A stretch of 64,000 nt of DNA from Prodigiosinella aquatilis. Lineage in GTDB: Bacteria > Pseudomonadota > Gammaproteobacteria > Enterobacterales > Enterobacteriaceae. The notes below the pieces were generated by a model. The model saw only the letters and a program-made list of their open reading frames with translations, was not told the DNA's origin and did no database searches. Position numbers and translations under genes: made by a program. The stretch covers positions 992,001-1,056,000 of the forward strand of contig CP128857.1 in assembly GCA_030388725.1 (NCBI GenBank). The letters are read 5' to 3'. Shown piece after piece: positions 50,357 to 58,288 of this stretch. Within the stretch, counting starts at the first letter, position 1. Each line of letters begins with the position of its first letter.

Positions 50357-51008
50357 GGACGGCGTTGTTCCGCCATGGGTTAGGTGCGGGCATCATAACC
50401 GCGGTATTACCATTTCGGTTGCCGAATGCCACACGATAGGGGTTGCCCTACAACAACGGATGGTGAAACAGCGGGCACGTGAACTGGCGGTAGCACTGCT
50501 GAATCGGGTTTGGCAAACCGGGGATGGCACCTCTCAGGTGGCGGGTTTTACACTGACCCATCGGCCGAGTGGTCAGCCGGTGGGTAAACATCCCCTATTG
50601 GGCGAACGTGCGGTGTCGATCAGCCATTCGCATTCATGGTATGCCGGGGCGACCAGCGATACTGCGGTGGGAATCGACCTTCAGCAGTATCGCACCTTTG
50701 GTACGACGGCGTGGCGTTACGCCTTTGCTGGCAGTGAACGGCATTGGGGCCGGGTTCAGGCGTGTGCGGCCTGGGCCATTCGGGAAGCATTTTTAAAAAG
50801 TCATGGTTGTGGACTTCCCTATCGGCTCAGCGATATCCGCATCGATTGGCATAATGCGTTGGTATCGCATCCTGACCAACTGGAGTGCCGGCAGTTTTGG
50901 TTGTGGTATAGCCTGGATTGGGTATGCGCACTGTGTTTTCCGCTACAGGGATCATTGATGACTGACACGGATATTGTGGTGGTTCCCGGTGGGTCTATTG
51001 AGCGATAA
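50325..51008 (+). CDS. pigL: PigL, Sfp-type 4'-phosphopantetheinyl transferase
   Basis: The 227-residue protein activates the carrier domains of PigG and PigH with phosphopantetheine from CoA. Family motifs are visible: RAVSISHSHSWYAGATS, the magnesium motif AVGIDLQQYR and AAWAIREAFLKSHGCGLP with the Glu/Lys pair. The GTG at 50325 has GAGGAGA 6 bp upstream and overlaps pigK; an ATG at 50340 is the alternative, with a poorer site. It could also modify the carriers of the metallophore-like cluster at 6-15 kb, where no transferase is encoded. Confidence 0.93.
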   Translation: MSGSPMVIHHKDGVVPPWVRCGHHNRGITISVAECHTIGVALQQRMVKQRARELAVALLNRVWQTGDGTSQVAGFTLTHRPSGQPVGKHPLLGERAVSISHSHSWYAGATSDTAVGIDLQQYRTFGTTAWRYAFAGSERHWGRVQACAAWAIREAFLKSHGCGLPYRLSDIRIDWHNALVSHPDQLECRQFWLWYSLDWVCALCFPLQGSLMTDTDIVVVPGGSIER

Positions 51009-51021
51009 GGGGAATCTCATC

Positions 51022-52101
51022 ATGGTGAATGACACATTTGAACAAGCATTGCAAAACGCCATTAATATCGCACGGTTAGCGCCATCATCACATAATTGCC
51101 AGCCTTGGTCTGTTCACTACGATGCGGTTACCCGATGTGGTGAAGTCTCGATTGATCGGCAGCGCGCCCTCAAGGGATTACCCTCGCTGGAGCGCGAGAT
51201 GCTGATGAGTTGTGGGATCTTCTTTGAATACTTGAGTACGTTGCTCAAGTATTCAGGCTATCCGCTTGACTGGCAGTGGGTGGGGGCGCGGCAGAACGGC
51301 TCGAGCGGTATGTTGATATCGTTTGTGCCGGGTACACCCTGTGTCGCTGATGTGGCGGCATATCAGCAATGGGTGCAAAGGATCAGCGATCGGCATACGG
51401 TCAGAACAGCTTATCAGCCGACACCGGTGAATGAACAACAACTGGCGCAACTATACGCGTTATTTGACCGCTCACCGGTGACCTGCAATATCAAATATGA
51501 CGAACCGACGCGTCATGACGTCGCTTTTCTCACGGCAAACTATGCATCGCTTGATTTTGCCGATCAACAGGCCTGGCGGGAAACTTATCACTATATTCGG
51601 TTCAATGAGCAGCAGGCCGCCGAAGATGGGTTTTATCTGCATCATCTGTTTGGGCCGGTGTCATGGGGATTTAGGTGGTTTTTTCGGATTGCGTTTCATC
51701 CCAGGCTAAACTGGCTGGCAAAACGATTGCGATTGCCTGCTTCCATGGCGAAAGGGCTGGCCGAACTGGTGGTGGAAGGCCCGCAATACCTGGCGTTGAG
51801 TCTTGAACATGAGAGCGACGAAAATCTGTTTATCGCCGGAATGAAGCTTGGCCAACTGTGGCTGATGTTACAGTCGTGGGGGTGGAGCTTGCATCCGCTC
51901 AGTGTGCTGGTGCAGCACGCCACTGCGCGGCGCGCTTTGGCTGACACTGTCCGGCTCACCGGATTACTGGTTTTTTTTGCGCGTTTTGGTCAGCACCGTC
52001 AGTCGGGAATACCCACCCCAAGACGCGCCTGGCAGCGTATTTTAACCACAACTCAGCATAGTTTCTCCCCTGAAAACGGGGCTGATGTAAAACAACCCTA
52101 A
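51022..52101 (+). CDS. pigM: PigM, bipyrrole-methanol oxidase (nitroreductase-like)
   Basis: The 359-residue protein oxidises 4-hydroxy-2,2'-bipyrrole-5-methanol to the aldehyde HBC before methylation by PigF. Its N-terminus INIARLAPSSHNCQPWSV is the typical FMN-contact region of nitroreductase-fold proteins, and the second half has FIAGMKLGQLWLMLQSWGW. I chose ATG 51022, with AAGGGGA 8 bp upstream, over a TTG frame start at 50974 inside pigL. It follows pigL by 13 bp and precedes pigN by 18. Confidence 0.93.
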   Translation: MVNDTFEQALQNAINIARLAPSSHNCQPWSVHYDAVTRCGEVSIDRQRALKGLPSLEREMLMSCGIFFEYLSTLLKYSGYPLDWQWVGARQNGSSGMLISFVPGTPCVADVAAYQQWVQRISDRHTVRTAYQPTPVNEQQLAQLYALFDRSPVTCNIKYDEPTRHDVAFLTANYASLDFADQQAWRETYHYIRFNEQQAAEDGFYLHHLFGPVSWGFRWFFRIAFHPRLNWLAKRLRLPASMAKGLAELVVEGPQYLALSLEHESDENLFIAGMKLGQLWLMLQSWGWSLHPLSVLVQHATARRALADTVRLTGLLVFFARFGQHRQSGIPTPRRAWQRILTTTQHSFSPENGADVKQP

Positions 52102-52119
52102 CCGGATAAGGAATCGATA

Positions 52120-52848
52120 ATGGACGTTTGGATTGCAGTGGTTGTCGTATTATTAGTCATGTCTGTTTTGGCCTTCGTGACGAGCCAAAAGGCACGGGAT
52201 ACCCGGCCGATGTTTTTGTGGGGATTTAATGCGATGGGGCCGGTTGCCTTGGTATTTTGCTATTTTGGTGGGGGTGATATAAACCATAAAGCCCTAATCC
52301 TGGCCTTTGTCGGTATCTATCTGCTTCATATGAATATTGTGCTGACACTATGGTACGGCAATACTGCTGCATCCAAACTCAAGGATGTGTTACCTACGCA
52401 ACAGGTGCCGTTGTTGGCGGTGATGATGGTGAACATCTTCGGGTGGTTGTATTGCCTGCCTTTTTACTGGGCCAGTCAATTGCAAGGGCCATTTGGCACA
52501 GTTCAATGGGTAGCCATCGTGGTTTATAGTCTCGGCACCCTCTATCACTTTGGCGGAGACTACCAAAAGCGCCGCTTCAAACAAAATCCGCAAAATAAAG
52601 GTCAGATCCTCTGCTCCGGGTTTTGGGCGACGTCTCGTCATCCCAATTATTTTGGCGACTTTCTGATTTTTGCCAGTTTCGGACTGCTGGCGGGCAACTG
52701 GTTTGGGGTAATTGCGCCGCTGACCAATATTGTCCAATACTTCGCTGATGCGATTCCCAAAAGTGAGAAAATGGCCGAACAGCGCTATGGTAATGCCTGG
52801 CTTGACTATAAAAGGAAAGTGAAGTGCTTCATCCCCTTTATCTTTTAG
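52120..52848 (+). CDS. pigN: PigN, membrane protein aiding the PigF methylation
   Basis: The 242-residue inner-membrane protein has about six helices and belongs to the steroid-reductase-like DUF1295 family, seen in CSGFWATSRHPNYFGDFLIF and AEQRYGNAWLDYKRKVKCFI near the C-terminus. Genetic work on pig clusters places it at the HBC to MBC methylation step together with PigF. It has AAGGAA upstream and is the last recognisable pig gene; no PigO-like gene follows that I can identify. Confidence 0.93.
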   Translation: MDVWIAVVVVLLVMSVLAFVTSQKARDTRPMFLWGFNAMGPVALVFCYFGGGDINHKALILAFVGIYLLHMNIVLTLWYGNTAASKLKDVLPTQQVPLLAVMMVNIFGWLYCLPFYWASQLQGPFGTVQWVAIVVYSLGTLYHFGGDYQKRRFKQNPQNKGQILCSGFWATSRHPNYFGDFLIFASFGLLAGNWFGVIAPLTNIVQYFADAIPKSEKMAEQRYGNAWLDYKRKVKCFIPFIF

Positions 52849-52974
52849 TGGATAGCTTAGGGAACAGCAGCAGTTTGATTAACGATAGCCTTGGGTATCA
52901 AGGTCACTCTTTCATAGCATATGCTCTATTCAAGCGGTAAAATATTGTCACCATCTACTGTTAATGAGCATCAA

Positions 52975-53448
52975 ATGATTGAGTTTTCTGAAATCGGTAA
53001 GGCTATGACAGCGTTCGAATCCGTCGATGGCGTACCATTACAAGGATATGGTATCTCCGACTCTTGTGGGACTATCGTGCTTTTTGATGACTATGCCGAA
53101 GGATTACAAGATATTGAGGGATTCTCCCACCTTTATTTGCTGTTTCACCTGCATCGTTCTAACAGCCATAGCCTTAAGGTAAAACCGTTCCTGGATACTC
53201 AGGAGCGCGGTGTTTTTGCTACTCGCTCACCAAGACGGCCTAATCCACTTGGTCTCACTATTGTGCAATTAGAACGCCGGGAGAAAAATGTCTTGCATGT
53301 TCGAGGTCTGGACCTGCTGAACGGCACACCCATTATTGATATCAAACCTTATATTCAAGCTTTCGATAATGTTCAGGGAACCCGTGATGGCTGGTATTTG
53401 CAGGGGATGAATCCACATCAGACGCTATCTGACGAGCGTTTTAAATAG
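52975..53448 (+). CDS. TrmO/TsaA-like domain protein
   Basis: The protein of about 157 residues starts IEFSEIGKAMTAFESVDGVP and carries the TsaA-domain motifs SHLYLLFHLHR, RGVFATRSPRRPNPLGLTIV and GLDLLNGTPIIDIKPYI. Bacterial TrmO uses this domain with SAM to methylate N6-threonylcarbamoyladenosine in tRNA, but it normally has an additional C-terminal domain that is missing here, so this is a stand-alone TsaA protein that may act on another substrate. ATG 52975 fits the family start; an ATG at 52921 would add 18 residues. It is 126 bp after pigN in the same direction and could be read from the pig transcript. Confidence 0.82.
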   Translation: MIEFSEIGKAMTAFESVDGVPLQGYGISDSCGTIVLFDDYAEGLQDIEGFSHLYLLFHLHRSNSHSLKVKPFLDTQERGVFATRSPRRPNPLGLTIVQLERREKNVLHVRGLDLLNGTPIIDIKPYIQAFDNVQGTRDGWYLQGMNPHQTLSDERFK

Positions 53449-53539
53449 AACATGAATTCGTTCACTGGTTGCTATTTTCGTTTTTATTGCCGAAGTTAAG
53501 ATGCCTCCGGTTGGTTTTGTGGCCATATTGTGTGTGGTG

Positions 53540-54439
53540 TCAGCGCCCACAAAAGCAGTAGTGATCCAGATTCAAGATCTTGGCTGCTGCTGAGATCGTG
53601 ACACCAAAAAAAGTAACCGGTTTTTGAGATTGTAAAAATTGGCAGATGGTGCCATTAACCAACGTTGATCCGGTCGCCAGGATCTGGTCACACCAATCGA
53701 TGGCTGTCTCGGTCTGCGATTCATCTTCGATGGTGACGCCATATTTGTGCTGGCCTACATTGCTCGGATCAAGATCGATTACCCGAATAGGCTGTTTGCT
53801 CGACAAGTTTTCCAGAATCCTCGGCTGTAGACCGATCAGTAAAATTTTTTGATCTGCCATCACGGCACTATCTACCTGCTTGCCGCACAGGACGATTTCA
53901 TCGTTTTTACAATGTACGGTCTTATCACATAGTTTCAGGTGTCGATAAACTGCATTGAGTGCGGCAATAAAATCAGCCCGTTGCTGGTCGTTCTTTAGTG
54001 GTAGTTCAAGGATCTGCTGTAGTGAATATTCGCTGTTGTGATAGTGATCGGTAAACGCCTGGCCCCGGCTCCCCATAAAATCCGCCTCGATCATCTTTTC
54101 ATGACCTCGAATAATGGGATAGTCCTGATGTTGAGGATGACCAATAGCTTCAACCGGGCTGAGCGCCTGACAGCGGATTTGCAACTTTTCCCGCTGAAGA
54201 TCGAATTTGTTAACTTGCTCAAGAAAATCCTTTTTGAGAAGCGCGTACAGCTCGTTGATTTCGTTATCTGAATGCAGCTTGTTCTGCTGATAGGAGGATT
54301 CGAGTTGTTGCAGCTGTTGTATAAATTGCGGGTAATTTAGTTTTGTTGCGTCAGAAGACCACATCATTTTCCAAATGCTACGCTTTTTTAGGCCCAATTT
54401 ACGCAATGTGATGATCTTTCTGAGGTCATGGTAATTCAT
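53540..54439 (-). CDS. DUF364-like Rossmann protein with N-terminal extension
   Basis: The protein of about 299 residues starts at ATG 54439 behind AAGAGA; a longer frame to 54490 lacks support. Residues 1-100 are basic and helical (LRKIITLRKLGLKKRSIWKM) and of unknown kind. The C-terminal part reads ILLIGLQPRILENLSSKQ, RVIDLDPSNVGQHKYGV and WCDQILATGSTLVNGTICQ, which resembles the DUF364 putative heavy-metal-chelate domain, usually in molybdenum or iron regulation. The function is unknown. It is convergent with the TsaA-like gene. Confidence 0.65.
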   Translation of the reverse strand: MNYHDLRKIITLRKLGLKKRSIWKMMWSSDATKLNYPQFIQQLQQLESSYQQNKLHSDNEINELYALLKKDFLEQVNKFDLQREKLQIRCQALSPVEAIGHPQHQDYPIIRGHEKMIEADFMGSRGQAFTDHYHNSEYSLQQILELPLKNDQQRADFIAALNAVYRHLKLCDKTVHCKNDEIVLCGKQVDSAVMADQKILLIGLQPRILENLSSKQPIRVIDLDPSNVGQHKYGVTIEDESQTETAIDWCDQILATGSTLVNGTICQFLQSQKPVTFFGVTISAAAKILNLDHYCFCGR

Positions 54440-55041
54440 AGATATCTCTTTATGCTTTGGTCCGGATGCGCTGCGGGCTTGTCCAGACATGTGTTTTCCC
54501 GTGAATCAGACAGTCAATCACTGTACATCAGACGGTTTTTTAGCGTGTTGGTTAATGTCCGGCGTGAAGCCTCTGTTTATATCGTAGCCCGCCGTTGTTA
54601 CATCCTCGGGTAAATTGGCTATGTCGACTATTCGAGCTCATCTGCATAAATTCCTTTTTGACGCAGAGATCCGAACTTTGATTCAGTTTAACGCTTCGGC
54701 AGGCTACCTGGTCGCAAAGTTTCTCTTTATGTTAAGGTTTGGAAACGATCCTTCTGATCAACCAAAAGAGCAGGTGCTACATATAGAACAATATGGCATA
54801 TGCTATATTTAAGCAAGAAGAATCACCCCCTAATCTGGTCGATCTGACGTACGCTTTACTCTGACGTGGTTAGGCCGACTACCCGTCGCTTTGCCTGTAA
54901 ACGATTTTGCTCTGTTATCGTACTTTTATTTCCCTTTTCCTCCTGATAATTGTTCAAGGATGGTTAATGTTGTGTTGCGTGATCGCCTGGCTATCATATT
55001 GTGCCCCGCGAGACGATTGACAGCTGAAAGGTGACAGCCAG
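54440..55041. other. Intergenic region, no supported gene
   Basis: About 600 bp between the DUF364-like gene and the inverted repeat at 55042. Short frames exist (one of 65 codons at 54615-54812) but none has a ribosome site plus a recognisable protein. I do not annotate a gene here. Confidence 0.5.
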
Positions 55042-55064
55042 TACATCGTAATACTGACGATGTA
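55042..55064 (+). terminator. Inverted repeat, possible terminator
   Basis: TACATCGT-AATACTG-ACGATGTA forms an 8-bp perfect stem, followed by TTTGTTATAT on the plus strand. It is a weak candidate for a rho-independent terminator; no gene lies just upstream. Confidence 0.4.
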
Positions 55065-55439
55065 TTTGTTATATCATTTATTATTCATATGGTTATTGGT
55101 TGTTTTATCAAGATGCCGCACCAATAAATCATCATCTCATGATCGAAATTGGACCCTTCAATTATTTGCAACTGGCTCTAGATTACAGGGCCACATTCTG
55201 CATAAATAAAACTTATTGTTTCAAAAATGTGAATGAATGGTGTAACTGGCACCCTTTGACGATGTGAAACCGTCAGGATCAGGTGTGATGGACCGCGCTA
55301 CAGAATTTAGGTGTATCTGGAGCTGAAATGCCTGCGCATACCCGCCTTGAAATCTATCGGGTATAGCGATGTGGCTGTTAACCACTGGCAAATTAACCTA
55401 TCCCGCTAGCCGGCGCTACCGGGGGAGAAAGGATGATAC
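55065..55439. other. Leader region of the aromatic amino acid permease gene
   Basis: The last 375 bp before the permease start change from AT-rich to GC-rich near 55250. GGGAGAAAGGA near 55425 is its ribosome site. A short GC-rich inverted stretch (TAGCCGGCGCTA) precedes it; no known riboswitch was recognised. Confidence 0.45.
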
Positions 55440-56684
55440 ATGTCTTCTGATAATATCTATGTTTCTTCAGCGATTTCCACCGTGGCACGAGCACCTGCAC
55501 CGGCCAAACCTCTGAGTTTTCTCGAAGGGGTGGCGATGATCGTTGGTACCAACATTGGCGCTGGTGTCCTCTCTATTGCCTACGCTTCCAGCAAATCCGG
55601 CTTCTTACCATTGCTGTTCTGGTTGGTGTTGGTCGGTGTGCTGACCACCATTACCATGCTGTATGTCGCTGAATCCACACTGCGTACTCATGCCCACTTG
55701 CAACTGAGCGGGTTGGCAAAGCGTTATGTCGGTGGCATGGGCTCCTGGCTGATGTTTGCCTCGGTTTGCGTCAACAGTGTGGGGGCGCTCACCGCTTATA
55801 TGACCGGCAGTGGCAAGTTGTTGCAGTCTTTGCTCGGTATTTCCCCAGCGATCGGTAGTCTACTGTTCTTCGCTCCAGCTGCGGGGGTGCTGTATCTTGG
55901 GCTGAAAGCGATTGGCTGCGGTGAGAAATTTATCAGTATCGGCATGGTGGTGATGCTGAGCGTCCTGGTAGTCGCGACGCTATTGAAAGACACGACTCAG
56001 ATGCACAATCTGTTGGACGGGGACTGGCGTTTTATGGTGCCGGTATTCAATGTGGTGGTGTTCTGTTTTTCGGCACAATATATCGTGCCGGAAATGGCGC
56101 GCGGCTTCTCGGACAAGCCTGAGCAGTTGCCAAAGGCGATTATCGTTGGCATGGTGATGACCTTTGTGCTGCTGACGGCGGTGCCGATGTCGGTGATTGC
56201 GCTTGGCGGACTGAATAGTATCTCCGACGTAGCAACTATTTCGTGGGGCCAGGCGCTGGGGCAGTGGGCGTTTTTCTCCGCTAACATCTTTGCGCTGTGC
56301 GCGATGTTGACCTCTTACTGGGGGTTGGGCGGCAGCTTTCTGAGCAATATTTTCGATCAGTTCAAACTGGGCCGTGATGAGCAACCGCTGCGTCGTTTCA
56401 GCGTGCTGCTGTTAGTGGTGTTGCCACCGTTCGTTCTGGCTTACAGCGGCCTGGTGTCATTCGTCAACGCACTGTATTTTGCCGGCGTATTCAGTGGGGT
56501 GATCTTGTCGGTTATGCCGATGTTGATTCTGCGAGGGGCACGTAAGCATGGTGACAAAGTACCTCGCTGGCAATGTAGTTGGATCACCCACCCACTGTTG
56601 CAGGTCAGCATTGTGTTGCTGTATCTGTCCAGCGCAGTGTATGCCATCGCGTCACTGTTGGACTATCTGCCAGCTGGCTGGTGA
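55440..56684 (+). CDS. Aromatic amino acid permease (HAAAP family)
   Basis: The 414-residue inner-membrane protein has about 11 helices and the family start SFLEGVAMIVGTNIGAGVLS, with the unwound-helix GTNIGAG loop. Other features are VPEMARGFSDKPEQLPKAI and SSAVYAIASLLDYLP at the C-terminus. Relatives such as TyrP, Mtr and TnaB import tyrosine or tryptophan with protons. I cannot choose between these. The gene is visibly richer in G+C than the surrounding DNA, which points to a different origin from the neighbouring AT-rich islands. The strong AGAAAGGA site lies about 10 bp upstream. Confidence 0.88.
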   Translation: MSSDNIYVSSAISTVARAPAPAKPLSFLEGVAMIVGTNIGAGVLSIAYASSKSGFLPLLFWLVLVGVLTTITMLYVAESTLRTHAHLQLSGLAKRYVGGMGSWLMFASVCVNSVGALTAYMTGSGKLLQSLLGISPAIGSLLFFAPAAGVLYLGLKAIGCGEKFISIGMVVMLSVLVVATLLKDTTQMHNLLDGDWRFMVPVFNVVVFCFSAQYIVPEMARGFSDKPEQLPKAIIVGMVMTFVLLTAVPMSVIALGGLNSISDVATISWGQALGQWAFFSANIFALCAMLTSYWGLGGSFLSNIFDQFKLGRDEQPLRRFSVLLLVVLPPFVLAYSGLVSFVNALYFAGVFSGVILSVMPMLILRGARKHGDKVPRWQCSWITHPLLQVSIVLLYLSSAVYAIASLLDYLPAGW

Positions 56685-56735
56685 TGCGCAATGAATCCGA
56701 GTCGGTGCTAAAAATAGTAACGGATAAAACCTTAT

Positions 56736-57725
56736 TTATTCTGAAAGCGCTGTCTTAGGTGACGGCTTAGCCAGCGTTTTTGAGCACAGCCAGATCCCGA
56801 CCATGATGAGCCCGGCACTGATAAGGTGGAATGATTCAAATGTGGTTCCCAGGAACACAACACTGAAAATGCCGCCAGACAGTGGAATAATATGGGTATA
56901 GATTTCTCCTCGGGTGGCACCAATTTCAGCAATACCGCGGTTCCAAAACAAATAAGACAGCCAGGAGGGGAACAGTACCAAATAGGCAAGTCCGGTTATA
57001 AATCCAACATGGTGGTAGGAAGAGACATCCACGGGACCATTGACAAGCAGATAAGCGGCTAATATGGGAATAAGGATGACCGATCCCGTCAGGGAACTGA
57101 CGGCGACAAAAACATTGCCGGGAATGGTTTTATCTTTTTTCCTTAGAAATGAACAATAAAAAGCCCAACTGATAGCTGAACCCATTGTCCACAAATCGCC
57201 CTGGTTCAAATGCTTGAAAGCATCCAGGCTGGTTAACTGACCTTTGAGAACCAGATAACACACGCCGATAGTGCTCAGAATCACACCAAGATAATTATTT
57301 ACCGATATTTCATCATTGAAGACAAATTTATTAATTATCAAAACAATACAAGGTGTCGCAGACATATATATCGCGGCATTCAGCGCGGAAGTATACTGCA
57401 ACCCGATGTACAGCGTCAGAGGGAAGAGTACCTGACCAAAAACAGACAGGAACATAACCACAGGAAAACCGCGAATGAGCTTTTTCCTGTTGCATAACAC
57501 CTGTTTATAATGAATTCCCATCAGCAGCGCAGCTGTAAGCGCCCAACGTGCTTCGGTCATAACGACAGGGTTTGCCCCTTTGACCAGGATATGTCCCACC
57601 ACATAGTTTCCTCCCCAGAACATAGCAGCGAGTGTAAGTAGCAAATAAGGCATCATGTGTTCCTCTGTCATGGGAGTGAAAAAAACATACTCTGTCGTAC
57701 CAATTTTATTAATGATGATGATCAA
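56736..57725 (-). CDS. EamA/DMT-family transporter
   Basis: The protein has ten hydrophobic helices in two EamA repeats: first MTEARWALTAALLMGIHY and TSALNAAIYMSATPCIVLII, second GSAISWAFYCSFLRKKDK and RGEIYTHIIPLSGGIFSV. Family members export metabolites such as amino acids. The frame has 329 codons; a start at Met18 (about 57674), giving TEEHMMPYLLLTLAAMFWGG, or at Met25 would better fit the family, since the first 17-24 residues are hydrophilic or irregular. It is convergent with the permease and has no neighbours in its own direction. Confidence 0.85.
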   Translation of the reverse strand: MIIIINKIGTTEYVFFTPMTEEHMMPYLLLTLAAMFWGGNYVVGHILVKGANPVVMTEARWALTAALLMGIHYKQVLCNRKKLIRGFPVVMFLSVFGQVLFPLTLYIGLQYTSALNAAIYMSATPCIVLIINKFVFNDEISVNNYLGVILSTIGVCYLVLKGQLTSLDAFKHLNQGDLWTMGSAISWAFYCSFLRKKDKTIPGNVFVAVSSLTGSVILIPILAAYLLVNGPVDVSSYHHVGFITGLAYLVLFPSWLSYLFWNRGIAEIGATRGEIYTHIIPLSGGIFSVVFLGTTFESFHLISAGLIMVGIWLCSKTLAKPSPKTALSE

Positions 57726-57920
57726 CAGATTCCCAAGGTTATGGCCTTTCCATTACGTCGGGTACCATCACGCGGTTTTTATTATTGGTATTAGAGTCTT
57801 TATATTTTAATGTCCTGTATTTGTCACTTTAAGCGGTTTTTATCGCATTGTGTGCTTAATTTTGAACTTTAACTGACGACATAATTAAATGCTGTTATGT
57901 GCTATAATTGGCTCATTAAC

Positions 57921-57937
57921 TATATTTTCAAGATATA
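57921..57937. promoter_or_regulatory. Candidate HipB operator
   Basis: TATATTTTCAAGATATA is a nearly perfect 17-bp palindrome (14 paired positions and one mismatched pair around the central base). It lies 23 bp before the hipB start, where an autoregulatory HipB site is expected. Confidence 0.5.
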
Positions 57938-57958
57938 AAGTACCATTTAAGGATCATT

Positions 57959-58288
57959 ATGAGTTTTCTTGAAAGATCAGCATCTTCGATTGCTGAAGAG
58001 CTAGGCGAGCGTTTAAAACAGGCTCGACTGAACAATGATCTGACCCAGGTAGAAGTAGCTGAACGTGCCGGGATCACGCGAAAGTCAGTCCTTAATGCGG
58101 AAAAAGGGAGAGTTCAGCTAGACGTTTTTGTTGCCATCATGGCCGCGCTTAATTTAACAGAGCAACTAGAGCGTTTTCTTCCTAGGCAACAGATTTCGCC
58201 GCTCCAGCTATCCAGGCTACAGGGTAAAAAGCGGCGACGCGCCTCGGGGCAACGAAAAAACAATGAAGAGGATGTAGCAGAATGGTGA
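57959..58288 (+). CDS. hipB: HipB-type antitoxin, HTH regulator
   Basis: The 109-residue protein has an XRE-type helix-turn-helix at about residues 17-70: LGERLKQARLNNDLTQVEVA and AGITRKSVLNAEKGRVQLDV. The C-terminus is basic then acidic (QGKKRRRASGQRKNNEEDVA). It would bind and inhibit the HipA kinase and repress the operon. AAGGAT lies just upstream of the ATG. Its stop overlaps the hipA start by seven bases, the usual coupled arrangement. Confidence 0.92.
   Translation: MSFLERSASSIAEELGERLKQARLNNDLTQVEVAERAGITRKSVLNAEKGRVQLDVFVAIMAALNLTEQLERFLPRQQISPLQLSRLQGKKRRRASGQRKNNEEDVAEW

Noticed and set aside
52975..53448. PigO of the Serratia sp. ATCC 39006 pig cluster
   Set aside because: The gene after pigN is a TsaA-domain protein on its motifs; I cannot show that it corresponds to PigO.
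54615..54812. 65-codon ORF after the DUF364-like gene
   Set aside because: TTG start, no ribosome site, no family resemblance.
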